DNA of 63,448 nt from Lamprocystis purpurea DSM 4197 (GTDB taxonomy: Bacteria; Pseudomonadota; Gammaproteobacteria; Chromatiales; Chromatiaceae): positions 138 to 63,585 of the forward strand of contig NZ_KB902511.1 of assembly GCF_000379525.1 (NCBI RefSeq), read 5' to 3'. The position numbers and the translations under genes were made by a program. This document shows, piece after piece, positions 54,776 through 63,136 of this stretch (its first letter is position 1; every line of letters starts with the position of its first letter). A model generated the notes under the pieces. The model did no database searches. It saw nothing but the letters and a program-made list of their open reading frames with translations, and was not told the DNA's origin.

Positions 54776-55378
54776 TCAGGCATCCGGGGCAAGCTCCAGA
54801 ACCCGCGAACAGACGCTCTCCAGAAAGGCGCGTTCGTGGCTGACCAGCAGGACCGCGCGCCGGTCGTCGCGGTACGCCGGCGGTTGCGCCAGCAGCAGCG
54901 CCAGCAAACGTTCGTGTTCGGGGTCCAGGTTGTTCGTGGGCTCGTCGAGCAACACCAGCTCCGCCGACCCGGCGAGCGCCGCCCAGACGCACAGCAGTTG
55001 GTACTGGCCGCCGCTCAGCCGGTCGAGGCGCCGATCGAGGTGTTGGCTCAAGGGCCCCGGCGGCGGTCGGTGGGTCGGGACGGCGGCACACCGCAGCAGG
55101 TCACGCCCGGTCAGCGGCATGGCCGGGAGGCGCACCGGCCGCTGCTCCTGGTAGAACAGGGTGAGATTCGGTGCGCGCTCGATCCGCCCGGAGAAAATCC
55201 GGGCGGCATTGGCGATGGCGTTGAGCAGGGTGGACTTGCCGCTCCCGTTCGTGCCCCACAACCCCAGGACGTCCCCCGCCTGGATGCTGCACGAGATCGG
55301 CCCCACCACCGGCGCTGCATAGCCCGCCACCACCTGCTCCAGTCGGAGCAGGGGCGCTGCCGCCGGGTTGCCGCTCAC
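54776..55378 (-). CDS. znuC: Zinc ABC transporter ATPase (ZnuC-like)
   Basis: A 200-aa ATPase with Walker A GTNGSGKSTLL, signature LSGGQYQLLCVWAAL and Walker B LVLLDEPTNNLD, then VSHERAFLESV. A GTG start at 55378 overlaps the znuA stop (GTGA), although the frame stays open to 55717. It is short for ZnuC (~250 aa), lacking the His-rich C-terminal extension. Confidence 0.82.
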   Translation of the reverse strand: MSGNPAAAPLLRLEQVVAGYAAPVVGPISCSIQAGDVLGLWGTNGSGKSTLLNAIANAARIFSGRIERAPNLTLFYQEQRPVRLPAMPLTGRDLLRCAAVPTHRPPPGPLSQHLDRRLDRLSGGQYQLLCVWAALAGSAELVLLDEPTNNLDPEHERLLALLLAQPPAYRDDRRAVLLVSHERAFLESVCSRVLELAPDA

Positions 55379-56265
55379 CGGGCACTCGCGAGCGCCGCGA
55401 CCCAGCGCCCGAGATGATCCAGGTAGCCCTTGCCGTCCGCGTCCGCCGGCGGCTCCAGCGGCAGTTGGATGGCCGTCCAACCCAGGTCGCGCGCCAGCGC
55501 CTGGGGCGCCTGGGGCGACTGATACGGGGTATAGAGGATGACTCCCCGGCCGCCCTTGAGTGCGGCGGTCAGCGCGCTCAACTGGCGCCCGGTCGGCGGT
55601 ACGCCGGGGATCGGCTCGATAGTGCCGAGCAAGGGGAGGTCGAAACGGTCCAGCAGATAGAGGGCATCCCGGTGATAGAGCACAGCGCCGGGCGCCCCGG
55701 CCAACTGCTCCCGCCAACCGGCCGTGCGGGTCGCCGCCTGGGTGGCGAAGGCTTCCGCGCGGGCGCGGTAGGTCGCGGCAGCGGCCGGGTCGAGCTGGGC
55801 CAGGCGCCCCGCCAGGGCCTGGCCGACCGCCGCCATGCGCACCGGGTCCAGATCGATATGTGGATTGCCCACCGGGTGCACGTCCCCCTGAGCACGGTCC
55901 GCCGACCCGCCCTTATCCAGCAGATCCACCTGGGCAGCCGCCTCGAAATAGCCTGGGCGGCCCGGCTGGATGCGGGGATTGGCCGCACTGCTGATCGCCA
56001 CCGGGAGCCAGCCGACTTCGAGTTCGGCCCCGATGGCGACCAGCAGGTCAGCGTCGCGCAGGCTGCGCATCATGCTGGGTTTTGCCTGGAGCCGATGCAG
56101 GTCCTGCTGCGGCCCCGCCAGCACCGTCACCTGGGCGCCGGGGCCGGCGATTTCGCGCGCCAGCGCGCCCATGCTGGGCGCGGTGGCGACGATTTCGAGC
56201 GCCGCGGCCGGGACCGCGGCCAGGGCTATGAGCCCGATCAGGGCGGTGCAAAAACGTCCGATCAT
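55375..56265 (-). CDS. znuA: Zinc-binding periplasmic protein (ZnuA-like)
   Basis: A 296-aa cluster A-I binding protein with signal peptide (IGLIALAAVPAAA). Probable metal ligands: GPQQDLHRLQAKPSMM (His near 58), GNPHIDLDPVRM (His near 135) and the C-terminal YTPYQSPQAPQ region, with YHRDALYLLDRF between. The long His/Asp-rich loop common in ZnuA is missing. Start ATG 56265; a frame extends 75 nt upstream. Confidence 0.85.
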   Translation of the reverse strand: MIGRFCTALIGLIALAAVPAAALEIVATAPSMGALAREIAGPGAQVTVLAGPQQDLHRLQAKPSMMRSLRDADLLVAIGAELEVGWLPVAISSAANPRIQPGRPGYFEAAAQVDLLDKGGSADRAQGDVHPVGNPHIDLDPVRMAAVGQALAGRLAQLDPAAAATYRARAEAFATQAATRTAGWREQLAGAPGAVLYHRDALYLLDRFDLPLLGTIEPIPGVPPTGRQLSALTAALKGGRGVILYTPYQSPQAPQALARDLGWTAIQLPLEPPADADGKGYLDHLGRWVAALASAR

Positions 56266-56351
56266 AATACTCTCCAAAAAGTGACGGTCATGGCAGCATG
56301 GCCAACGGTCATTGAAGGATGCACACCGCATCCGAGACATGAAGTTCCCCC

Positions 56352-56608
56352 GTGGGAGCGGCCTGCGGCCGCGACAGGGCCGCGGGGGCCTTGATCGTAA
56401 TCCCGACCAGCGGCGTGCGTAGTCAGGGCTTCCAGCCCTGATGGTGTCAGGCCAGGATGGCCTGACTACGCACCCGGCGAGCCCAAGTGGCCGGCATCTT
56501 GATCGAGGCCGCCGCGGGGGATCGCGCGGTCTGGGCGTTCAGGGTGTGCCCCATCGCGGCCGGAGGCCGCTCCCACAGGGTTCTCATGCGCTTGAGGAGC
56601 CTTCGCCG
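56352..56608. repeat. Composite repeat: palindrome arms enclosing a second family
   Basis: The outer arms (GTGGGAGCGGCCTGCGGCC at 56352 and GGCCGCTCCCAC near 56566-56577) belong to the GTGGGAGCGG family. Inside lies a ~125-bp unit (56388-56513; GTAGTCAGGGCTTCCAGCCC...GGATGGCCTGACTACGCAC) that recurs inverted at 61358-61480. One repeat family appears inserted into another. Confidence 0.8.
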
Positions 56609-58216
56609 TTAGAAGGTATGCGCCCCGTGGCTCCCCATACTCATCAGGAACTGGAGATAGAAGGCGTCGAAGCGTTCGCGCTGACCCGGCTCCTCCAGGA
56701 TGTCGTTCTTCGCGTACTGGGCGCGCAGGCGCGAGAATTCCGAGAGATTCCAGGTGATGTCCAGCGTCCAGCGGTTCGATGAGCCGAAGTCCTGGGAGGT
56801 CGTGCCGCCGCTCACCTCGTTGGTCATCCCGAAGATGTCGTAGCGCAGGCCCGCGGTCCACTTGGGCGCAAAGCCGTAAACCGCCTGCGCATAGAGTCCG
56901 TCGCTGGTGAAGTCGCGGGATGCGCCAAGCGCCTCCGGGTGGGGGCTGGAGCGGATCGACAGGTCTTTGGTGGAGCGCAGGTATTCAGTCTGGAACTTGA
57001 ATCCCTTATGGCCCTCGGCGCCGCCGCCGTCATACTTGTACACGAGATCCAGGCCCCAGATGTCCGCGTATCCCGCCAGGGCGTTGTAATGCACGAGCTC
57101 TTCATGCTCGTGTTCGTCACTGTGCTCGGCCGCGACTTCATGGGTGTGACCCTGCACTTCCTGATGCTGATTATTGCGCGCATAGGAGGCGCCGAACTGG
57201 AGTGCATGCCGCTCCGGAAGGTTCGGGGCGACCTTGGCGAAGGCCGTCCACAGGCGTGGTCCCTCGTTCTCCTCGCCCAGATAGCCCACGTTATCCGCCA
57301 GCAGCGCCCGCTGATCCGCATCGACCACGGCGCCGAAACGCTCCTGGTCGCCCTGGGCCAGCTCGGCCCCGAGCAAGGTGTAGAACGGCAGCGGCGGCAA
57401 CCAGGTCAATTGCACGCCCGTGTCCTGGAGCCCATGGGCGCCGAGCAGGTTGAGATACGGCAGGTTCTGATCCACGAAGTCCCACTGATGGGGGTGCTGC
57501 TTGTTGATGTAGCCGAAGTTGCTCAAGAACTTACCACCCTTCATCCGCAGCCCGTACGGCAGACCGCGGGTGTGGAACCAGCCCTCCTCCAGTTCCACCT
57601 CGCCATCCCCGTCGATGGCGAGAAAGAGCGCCGCATCGAAATAGGGGTCCACCGTGGCGGTGAAGGACAACTCGGCCTCGCGGAAGTTGAAACCATTCTC
57701 CGCGGCCCCGTGGCTGTGAGCCGCCGCCTCACCCGCGGCTTCCTCCCCGTGCGTGTGAGGCGCCAATTGGGATGGTTGGTAGGCCGCGCCCACCAGCGCC
57801 GAGCCCGCCCCGCCGATTCCGTCGTGATAGTAGTTACCGTCCAGGATCACCGCGATTTGTGGATTGAAGGCGCTGCCCGAGGTCAGGGCACCCAGGACGC
57901 CGCCGCTCTGCGCGGCCGGGGACGGTGCCGCCGGGTCGACGGTCGGCGCGGTCATCGGTCGGGACTCGGCGGCAGCCGCCTGTGCCTGTTTGGCCGCGGC
58001 CTCGGACTCCCGTGCCGCGCGGGCGGCTTGGCGCTCCGCTGTGGCGAGGCGCGATTCCAGGTCGGCAATCCGTCGCTCATATTGATTCTTGATCTGATTG
58101 AGCGAGGCGCGCAGCTCGGCGATCTCCGGATCGCTCGCCGCCGCGGCCGGGAGCGGCGCAAGCAAGGGGGTTAGCAGGGCCGCGCACAGGGCACCCTGCG
58201 GTAATGAATGACGCAT
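56609..58216 (-). CDS. Outer-membrane porin-like protein of the zinc locus
   Basis: A 535-aa protein with signal peptide, a periplasmic coiled coil (about 28-75: EIAELRASLNQIKNQYERRI and following), an Ala/Pro-rich linker, then a beta-rich domain ending in a C-terminal Phe (GAHTF), as in outer-membrane proteins. His-rich loops (HTHGEEAAGEAAAHSHG, HTHEVAAEHSDEHEHEE) suggest zinc binding. Similar proteins accompany zinc uptake genes. There is no TonB plug domain or TonB box seen. Start at 58216 fits the signal peptide. Confidence 0.75.
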   Translation of the reverse strand: MRHSLPQGALCAALLTPLLAPLPAAAASDPEIAELRASLNQIKNQYERRIADLESRLATAERQAARAARESEAAAKQAQAAAAESRPMTAPTVDPAAPSPAAQSGGVLGALTSGSAFNPQIAVILDGNYYHDGIGGAGSALVGAAYQPSQLAPHTHGEEAAGEAAAHSHGAAENGFNFREAELSFTATVDPYFDAALFLAIDGDGEVELEEGWFHTRGLPYGLRMKGGKFLSNFGYINKQHPHQWDFVDQNLPYLNLLGAHGLQDTGVQLTWLPPLPFYTLLGAELAQGDQERFGAVVDADQRALLADNVGYLGEENEGPRLWTAFAKVAPNLPERHALQFGASYARNNQHQEVQGHTHEVAAEHSDEHEHEELVHYNALAGYADIWGLDLVYKYDGGGAEGHKGFKFQTEYLRSTKDLSIRSSPHPEALGASRDFTSDGLYAQAVYGFAPKWTAGLRYDIFGMTNEVSGGTTSQDFGSSNRWTLDITWNLSEFSRLRAQYAKNDILEEPGQRERFDAFYLQFLMSMGSHGAHTF

Positions 58217-58292
58217 GACGGAAGACTCCGATCGGCAAGGAGATTGGCCGCATCCTGCCCGTGGGGCGGGGCGGCTGTTGGGCGGATCGGAA

Positions 58293-58604
58293 TCAGTCGG
58301 GTGGCGCGCGGGCCTGCCGGCCGCGTCGGCTGCGGACTGCGGGATCGGCAACGGTCAGGGCCGGGGTTTCGGTCCGGCCCAGCGGGATCAGCGGCGCGAC
58401 GGTCAGCGGCAGGGCCGGCAGCGCCGGACTGGCCGCCGCGTGGCAGATGGGGCAGTGGTCGGCCTCGCCCTGGATCAGGTGCTCCACCTCGTGAGCGCCG
58501 GCCAGCACCTGATAGGCCACCAACATCAGGGCGAACAACAGCCCCAGACGGCCAAGCGGAATCCGTGGCGGTCGCTCCAGGGTCCGGCGCTGCCCGCTCA
58601 GCAT
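58293..58604 (-). CDS. Small membrane-anchored protein with CPxCH motif
   Basis: A ~103-aa protein with one TM segment (GLLFALMLVAYQVLAGAH), then HEVEHLIQGEADHCPICHAA: a cluster of His, Glu and Cys suited to metal. It resembles DUF2946-type small proteins found near metal transporters. A start at 58691 is also open. It lies 76 nt upstream of the porin gene in the zinc run. Confidence 0.55.
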   Translation of the reverse strand: MLSGQRRTLERPPRIPLGRLGLLFALMLVAYQVLAGAHEVEHLIQGEADHCPICHAAASPALPALPLTVAPLIPLGRTETPALTVADPAVRSRRGRQARAPPD

Positions 58605-58732
58605 CGGGTGAGCCCGGCGGGCGTGCGGCCCAGGTCGGCCGGATCGGTCGCCTGACCGTGCCGCATCCAGCACCGGGCCATCAAGCGGCACCCGAAGTCG
58701 CGTTCATTGGCGGACGATCAGCCTTCGTCGAC

Positions 58733-59344
58733 TCAAAAGACGATCCGCGGCTGCGCCTTGGTCAACTCGGCGCCGCCCTGACCGCGCGCGGTCACGTACT
58801 GAACCTTCAGCCGCTCGGTGGCCGGGAAGGCTGCGAACAGACCCACCTCGACCTGATCGATCTTCTCGGGATGGGTGCACTCGAAGTCGTAGTCGGCGTC
58901 CAGGTCCGCATGGCTTTCGTGTTCGGCGTCGTGGTCGGCCGCCGCGCTCGGAGCCTCCGCATGGGCTTTGTGATCCTCGTGGTCTGCTTTTTCCGCCGGT
59001 TCATGCCCCAGGAGCGACGAGCTCACCGATGCCGCGGTGAGCCGGCAGCCTGCCGCCTTGGGGAAGCTGAAGAGCCGCTCGCCGTCCTTGAGCAGGGCGA
59101 CCGCCCGTTCCAGCGCGGCACGCTGGGCATCATCTTTCGGGGCATGCTCGAAGCCCACCAGATTGGCGGCGGGGCTTTCGAGTTCGATCTCCATCTCCTT
59201 GCCGTCCAGGGCCAGCGTCAGCGATCCGACCCCGTGTTCATGGGCACCGTGCTCCCGGTGCACGTGGGCGTCTTGCGCCAGCGCGGCGGGCAGGTTCAAG
59301 GTCAAGGCGGCGGTCAGGGCGTGGAGCGCGATACGGAAGTTCAT
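58733..59344 (-). CDS. DUF2796 (ZrgA-like) zinc uptake protein
   Basis: A 203-aa periplasmic protein: signal peptide to LPAALA, then the DUF2796 start HREHGAHEHGVGSLTLALDG, a His/Glu-rich middle (HEDHKAHAEAPSAAADHDAE and more) and a conserved tail (CTHPEKIDQVEVGLFAAFP). DUF2796 members such as ZrgA aid zinc acquisition. First gene of the minus-strand zinc run. Its usual partners (ABC ATPase, permease, DUF3299) are at 32.2-34.9 kb. Confidence 0.85.
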   Translation of the reverse strand: MNFRIALHALTAALTLNLPAALAQDAHVHREHGAHEHGVGSLTLALDGKEMEIELESPAANLVGFEHAPKDDAQRAALERAVALLKDGERLFSFPKAAGCRLTAASVSSSLLGHEPAEKADHEDHKAHAEAPSAAADHDAEHESHADLDADYDFECTHPEKIDQVEVGLFAAFPATERLKVQYVTARGQGGAELTKAQPRIVF

Positions 59345-60139
59345 CTGGACCTCGGCGCGTGAGTTTGGTTGAGAAGAAGCTGCGTGGAAACCGACGTCGT
59401 TCCGGCCGGACGCCGGAATCCAGCGCCATGGATGGTACCCCTCAGCGAGCACGGACGCCCAAGGTGACACGGCACGCCCCGCCGGCTCTCCTCTCGAACG
59501 GATGCGCCGCTGCCGGCATGACCGGCGCGACGCCAAGGGTGGCGGATCGGGGGTGCTGCGCCCCCGCGGGTTGCGGTGACCGATGCACTGCACTGCGCCA
59601 AACACTGCCTAACCATCGGGACTCCGTCAGCCGCGCCCAGCTTGGGCGATCAGGAGTGCGATACGTTATTACATTCTTGACGTGTGTCAAGCGTCAGGCT
59701 GTCTTTTGTCCGGGTGCAGCGTCTCGCCGCCCTCCATGGCGGCCAGCTTCAGGCCAGCGAATGGTCGCCCGGCAGCCCGAAGTGCGTCAGCACCTGGCCG
59801 ACTGGCTGCCGCGGTCGCTGTTACAGTCCTTGTCACGACACGCGCGGTCACGGCGCAGACGGCAGCGTCCAGCTTGGAGTTGCTATGATCCCCCGACGTC
59901 GAGGCTTTACCGTGACAATCGCACGGGAACCCCGGTGGGAGCGGCCTTGGTCCGGTTGAAGCCTCGACTGTGTGACGTCCGGGCACGCGGCAGCGTAGGG
60001 TGGACAAGCGCAGCGCAGTCCACCGGCGGCGGCGTGGGATTCGGTGGACAACGCTCGCGCTTATCCACCGAAGGGCCGGAATGATGATCAAGGCCGCGCG
60101 TGCGGCTGTCAAACTCAACCACAGCAAAGGGGAAACACC
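59345..60139. other. Long intergenic region
   Basis: No convincing gene on either strand. It holds GTCGTTCCGGCCGGACGCCGG-like repeat sequence near 59395, a candidate Zur-like site at 59660-59676 (GATACGTTATTACATTC), and a repeat near 59995-60070 (GTAGGGTGGACAAGCGCAGC...GTCCACC). The minus-strand frame near 59690-59800 (AGLKLAAMEGGETLHPDK) might be the tail of a lost gene. Confidence 0.4.
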
Positions 60140-60418
60140 ATGAGCGACAGCGAGCGGGAACAGGGTGTCTTTACCGTCACCATCGAGCGGTTCGCGAATT
60201 TTTTATTACCGCGCGCGCTGGACATCAAGGCGAAAGTCGACAGCGGTGCGCGGCTCGATGATTTCGATATCGAGTTTCTTGAAAGCGTCATGGTCGAGGC
60301 CGAGCGGGCCAAGCCCTACCTGGACCGCCACCCGGACCTGCATGACCTCTACACCCGTGCGGTCAGCCTTTACCATGACATCGTCGAGCGGGCAGCCGCG
60401 AATGAAACGGGCGTCTGA
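60140..60418 (+). CDS. Small conserved-looking hypothetical protein
   Basis: A 92-aa soluble, helical, acidic protein (FLLPRALDIKAKVDSGARLD, LHDLYTRAVSLYHDIVERA). AAGGGGAAAC lies before the ATG. No family recognised; the pattern of short amphipathic helices is that of small cytoplasmic accessory proteins. Followed by the BIME-like repeat. Confidence 0.6.
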   Translation: MSDSEREQGVFTVTIERFANFLLPRALDIKAKVDSGARLDDFDIEFLESVMVEAERAKPYLDRHPDLHDLYTRAVSLYHDIVERAAANETGV

Positions 60419-60420
60419 CC

Positions 60421-60582
60421 GTAAAAGTCGCGCAGCGACCCCGTGGGAGCGGCGTCCCGCCGCGACGGGGCCGGGCGCACAGTCGCAGCGTTCGTGGTCA
60501 CCGCGGCACCGCATCGCGGCGGGACGCCGCTCCCACGGGGGACTGTCATCGTCCGGGGCGGCTTGATGTTCCTTCCATGGCC
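60421..60582. repeat. Long palindromic repeat (BIME-like), copy C
   Basis: This matches 3227-3386 over ~160 bp (AAAGTCGCGCAGCGACC, both GTGGGAGCGG arms, GATGTTCCTTCCATGGC). It starts 3 nt after the stop of the 92-aa gene. Confidence 0.88.
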
Positions 60583-60708
60583 ATCAGCCGGTGGCGATTC
60601 CCGATATCTTAAAGAAAATCAGTGGCGCCTGAGCGCCGGACCGGCTAAAGCCTCGATCTCCAGTGGCCGGAAGGATGACCAAGGTCGCCGGCCAAGTCAT
60701 CAAGTCCA

Positions 60709-61257
60709 TCAGGCCAGCAAGCGTTCGGCCGCCCGCCGAATGTAGGCTTTGGCGGACGCCCTCTGCTTTTCGATGGTGGTCCGGAAATCCGCGACCCCCA
60801 TGGTTCTGAAGAGCCGGATATACTCGCGATACTCCTTGTGCAGATTGCCGCTGATCAATTGCGAGAGAAAGACATTGGCCAGGCGGGTCTGCTGGGACTT
60901 GCTCAACGGCGCGCGGCGCAAGCTCCGCGCCATGCGTTCCCGAATGTATCCGGTATAGGAGGCCATGATATTGTCTTCGATATACCCAATTGCCAGCTCG
61001 ATGCAGGCCTGATCGCCGCGCTGGACCCCATCGGCAACACCTTCCATGATGTTGTAGATCCAGGTCATACCGCCGGGATTGGTATAGACTCTGGGCTGCA
61101 ACGCGAAATCGCTGGTGCCGCCCAGTTGGACACGCAGCGCCGCGTAGCGGGCCGTGACACTTGCCACGGACCACTTGCCCGCCGGGTTATAGTCGATCCG
61201 CGACGCGGAACGCTCACGGCCGGGTGTGGACTGCGCTTTCCGGTTCATCGGTGACAT
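60709..61257 (-). CDS. Hypothetical protein, 182 aa
   Basis: An unrecognised soluble helical protein. The C-terminal ~120 residues are well-ordered looking (TWIYNIMEGVADGVQRGD, ACIELAIGYIEDNIMASYTG, RLANVFLSQLISGNLHKEYR); the N-terminal 40 are basic. The start could also be the Met at 61248. Flanked by repeats on both sides and transcribed alone. Confidence 0.6.
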   Translation of the reverse strand: MSPMNRKAQSTPGRERSASRIDYNPAGKWSVASVTARYAALRVQLGGTSDFALQPRVYTNPGGMTWIYNIMEGVADGVQRGDQACIELAIGYIEDNIMASYTGYIRERMARSLRRAPLSKSQQTRLANVFLSQLISGNLHKEYREYIRLFRTMGVADFRTTIEKQRASAKAYIRRAAERLLA

Positions 61258-61357
61258 CGTATTCCGCGGTCTGGATCATCGTTCCGGCCGGCAGTGCTGA
61301 TCTGGAGTCCAGGGCTTCAGCCTTGGACTCCAGCCGGAGCGACCAATGCCGTTTACG

Positions 61358-61480
61358 GCCTCGATCAAGATTCCGTCCACTTGGGCTCGCTGGGTGCGTA
61401 GTCAGGCCATCCTGGCCTGACAGCGTCAGGGCTGGAAGCCCTGATTACGCAAGCCGCTGGCCGGGATTACGATCAAGGCC
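61358..61480. repeat. TCAGGCCATCCTGGCCTGA repeat, inverted copy
   Basis: This is the reverse complement of 56388-56513 with roughly 90% identity over ~120 bp, including GGCCTCGATCAAGAT and GGGATTACGATCAAGGCC at its ends. It contains two hairpins (TCAGGCCATCCTGGCCTGA; CAGGGCTGGAAGCCCTG). Confidence 0.85.
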
Positions 61481-61484
61481 CCGT

Positions 61485-62066
61485 TTACGGCCCCTGGTCA
61501 GCGCCGTCCTTCCGGTCGGCGCGCAGCGCCAGCGCCCGGCGCAGCACTGCGGCGTCGGCCTGATCCTTGGGCCGCAAACCCTGTTTGGTCTTGAGTAATC
61601 CAATGAGATCGAGCACCGGGATGCGTTCACCTTCCAACTCCAGCCATTCGATGTGTCGCTCAAGCTCCGCGAAGGGTACCCCAGCCGCGGCCGGCAATAC
61701 GTCGACGGTGAATTCATCGTTGATACGAATTGCGTGCAGATAATCGCCATCGAACGGGTCGGCTTTTTCCGCCATCTCATGCGCGGCACCGTCGGGAAGT
61801 TGCGCGAGCGCACTGATCCAGCGCCGCGTATTCTCCGGGTCCGGTGACACCGCGATAGCGATATCCTCGGTCATCCGCACATAGCCGTGGGTTGCCAGCG
61901 CATAGCCGCCGACGAGAACATAGCGAACCCCCGCCGCATTCAATAACCGCATGGTGAAAATAACATCCGCCCAAGTCGCCGGCCGGGTATAGATCCCGTT
62001 ATCCTGATCCGGTAGTGGGTTCGTCCTGGGTTCCGTCGTCAACAGTCGCCGCAACCAGTTCAGCAT
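61485..62066 (-). CDS. Nucleotidyltransferase-fold protein (AbiEii/MNT-like)
   Basis: A 193-aa protein with GVRYVLVGGYALATHGYVRM then TEDIAIAVSPDPEN: the GG-x-A-x-x-x-H and D-x-D-like positions of minimal nucleotidyltransferases, although the classical T-x-D-x-D reads TEDIAIA with only one acidic residue kept. VDVLPAAAGVPF and LIGLLKTKQGLRPKDQADA follow the family pattern. It overlaps a small upstream gene, as in toxin-antitoxin-like pairs. Confidence 0.7.
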   Translation of the reverse strand: MLNWLRRLLTTEPRTNPLPDQDNGIYTRPATWADVIFTMRLLNAAGVRYVLVGGYALATHGYVRMTEDIAIAVSPDPENTRRWISALAQLPDGAAHEMAEKADPFDGDYLHAIRINDEFTVDVLPAAAGVPFAELERHIEWLELEGERIPVLDLIGLLKTKQGLRPKDQADAAVLRRALALRADRKDGADQGP

Positions 62067-62244
62067 GCCAGCGCTCCCAATCCGCATTCGCCTCCGCCTG
62101 CGAGCGATACCGAAACACACCTTTCGGCACCCTGGTGCGGTACTGTCCCATCTGCTGCGACCAGGCGATTTCTTCCGGCGTCGGCGGTCGCAGCGGACCG
62201 ATTGGCCGCTGACCGCGGCGGCCGACTGTTCGGGATGGGCTCAT
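61999..62244 (-). CDS. Small partner of the nucleotidyltransferase gene
   Basis: An 81-aa basic-to-acidic protein (PTPEEIAWSQQMGQYRTRVP, VFRYRSQAEANADWERWHA). It overlaps the nucleotidyltransferase gene by 68 nt in another frame. Such overlapping small ORFs occur as antitoxin-like partners of these nucleotidyltransferases; the function is not known. Confidence 0.6.
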   Translation of the reverse strand: MSPSRTVGRRGQRPIGPLRPPTPEEIAWSQQMGQYRTRVPKGVFRYRSQAEANADWERWHAELVAATVDDGTQDEPTTGSG

Positions 62245-62614
62245 ATCAGGTCTCTGCTCACCAGATCGGCGCATTCGGCACCGGACAGCGGATCTCCACC
62301 GGTGTTGCGAGGGGAGTGCAGGGGGTGCGGTCCAAAGCGTGTAGGATGGGCAGAGCGAGAGCGATGCCCATCCGGCCACCGCGACGCTTGGTTTGACCGT
62401 TCAAGCTCGCGAAGGCGCGGGGAGCACGGTCTAAGGCGATCCCGGCAATCCCCTGAGTCGGCATGACCTGGACTTTACTCCGCCGCGCGGTTCGCTGCCA
62501 CTTCGATGCGATTGTCGCGCGACGCGGAACGCGGGCGGGCGAAAAGACGCGCGAGTTGGTATAGGATTTGACGGAAATCGCCCAGGCCCCCCACGCAACG
62601 AGCCGACGCCCGCA
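62245..62614. other. Intergenic stretch
   Basis: No gene seen. It includes GTAGGATGGGCAGAGCGAGA...GCGATGCCCATC near 62341-62370, a palindromic sequence of the kind dispersed in many proteobacterial genomes. Confidence 0.5.
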
Positions 62615-63136
62615 ATGAAGCACTACCGCAACGACACCTGGACCCTGGACGACGGCCTCTGACTCGGGCGCGCCGGGGACCAGGTGGCGCGCATGGTCCT
62701 GGAGGTAGAGCCGACCTTCACCGTCGGCGTCACCGGCAAACGGGGCTCCGGCAAGACCAGCGTGATGCGCCGGGCCTTCGCCACGCTGGGCGGCCGGCCC
62801 ATCGAGCAGCCGTTGATGCTCGCCAAGGACTCCGGGCTGGAGGTCGGCTCGGAGGGCTGGGAGACCTGGGTCCACAGCAATCCCAATCGCATCAAGACGC
62901 TGGCCTGGGACCCGCGGGTCCGGGACGCGGCCGAGGGGTCCCTGTGTGTTTGGTACTCCCCCTGGCAGCATCAGAACGAACTCAACCCGCTGGTCCCGCT
63001 GATCGGGGAGATCCGCGCCCAGTTCACTGCCTGGCTCAAGCTCCAGCAAGTGCTCTCCGGCTTCAACCGCCGCGCCGGCCTTGCCGTCGGCACCCTGTTG
63101 GGAGCCTCTAGCGGTGTCGGCAACCCCTTGAACTGA
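62615..63136 (+). pseudogene. KAP-family P-loop NTPase, broken by a stop codon and an IS
   Basis: The reading MKHYRNDTWTLDDGL, TGA (62660-62662), LGRAGDQVARMVLEVEP, TFTVGVTGKRGSGKTSVMRR, CVWYSPWQHQNELNPLVPLI is the start of a KAP NTPase (Walker A GKRGSGKTS). After AVGTLL at about 63101 the sequence becomes IS end, and the frame stops at 63136. KAP proteins are membrane-linked NTPases, some in phage defence. Only ~160 of the usual >500 residues remain. Confidence 0.75.

Noticed and set aside
59359-60084. 241-codon plus-strand frame upstream of the 92-aa gene
   Set aside because: Arg/Ala/Gly-rich, crosses repeat sequences and lacks any recognisable motif or SD.
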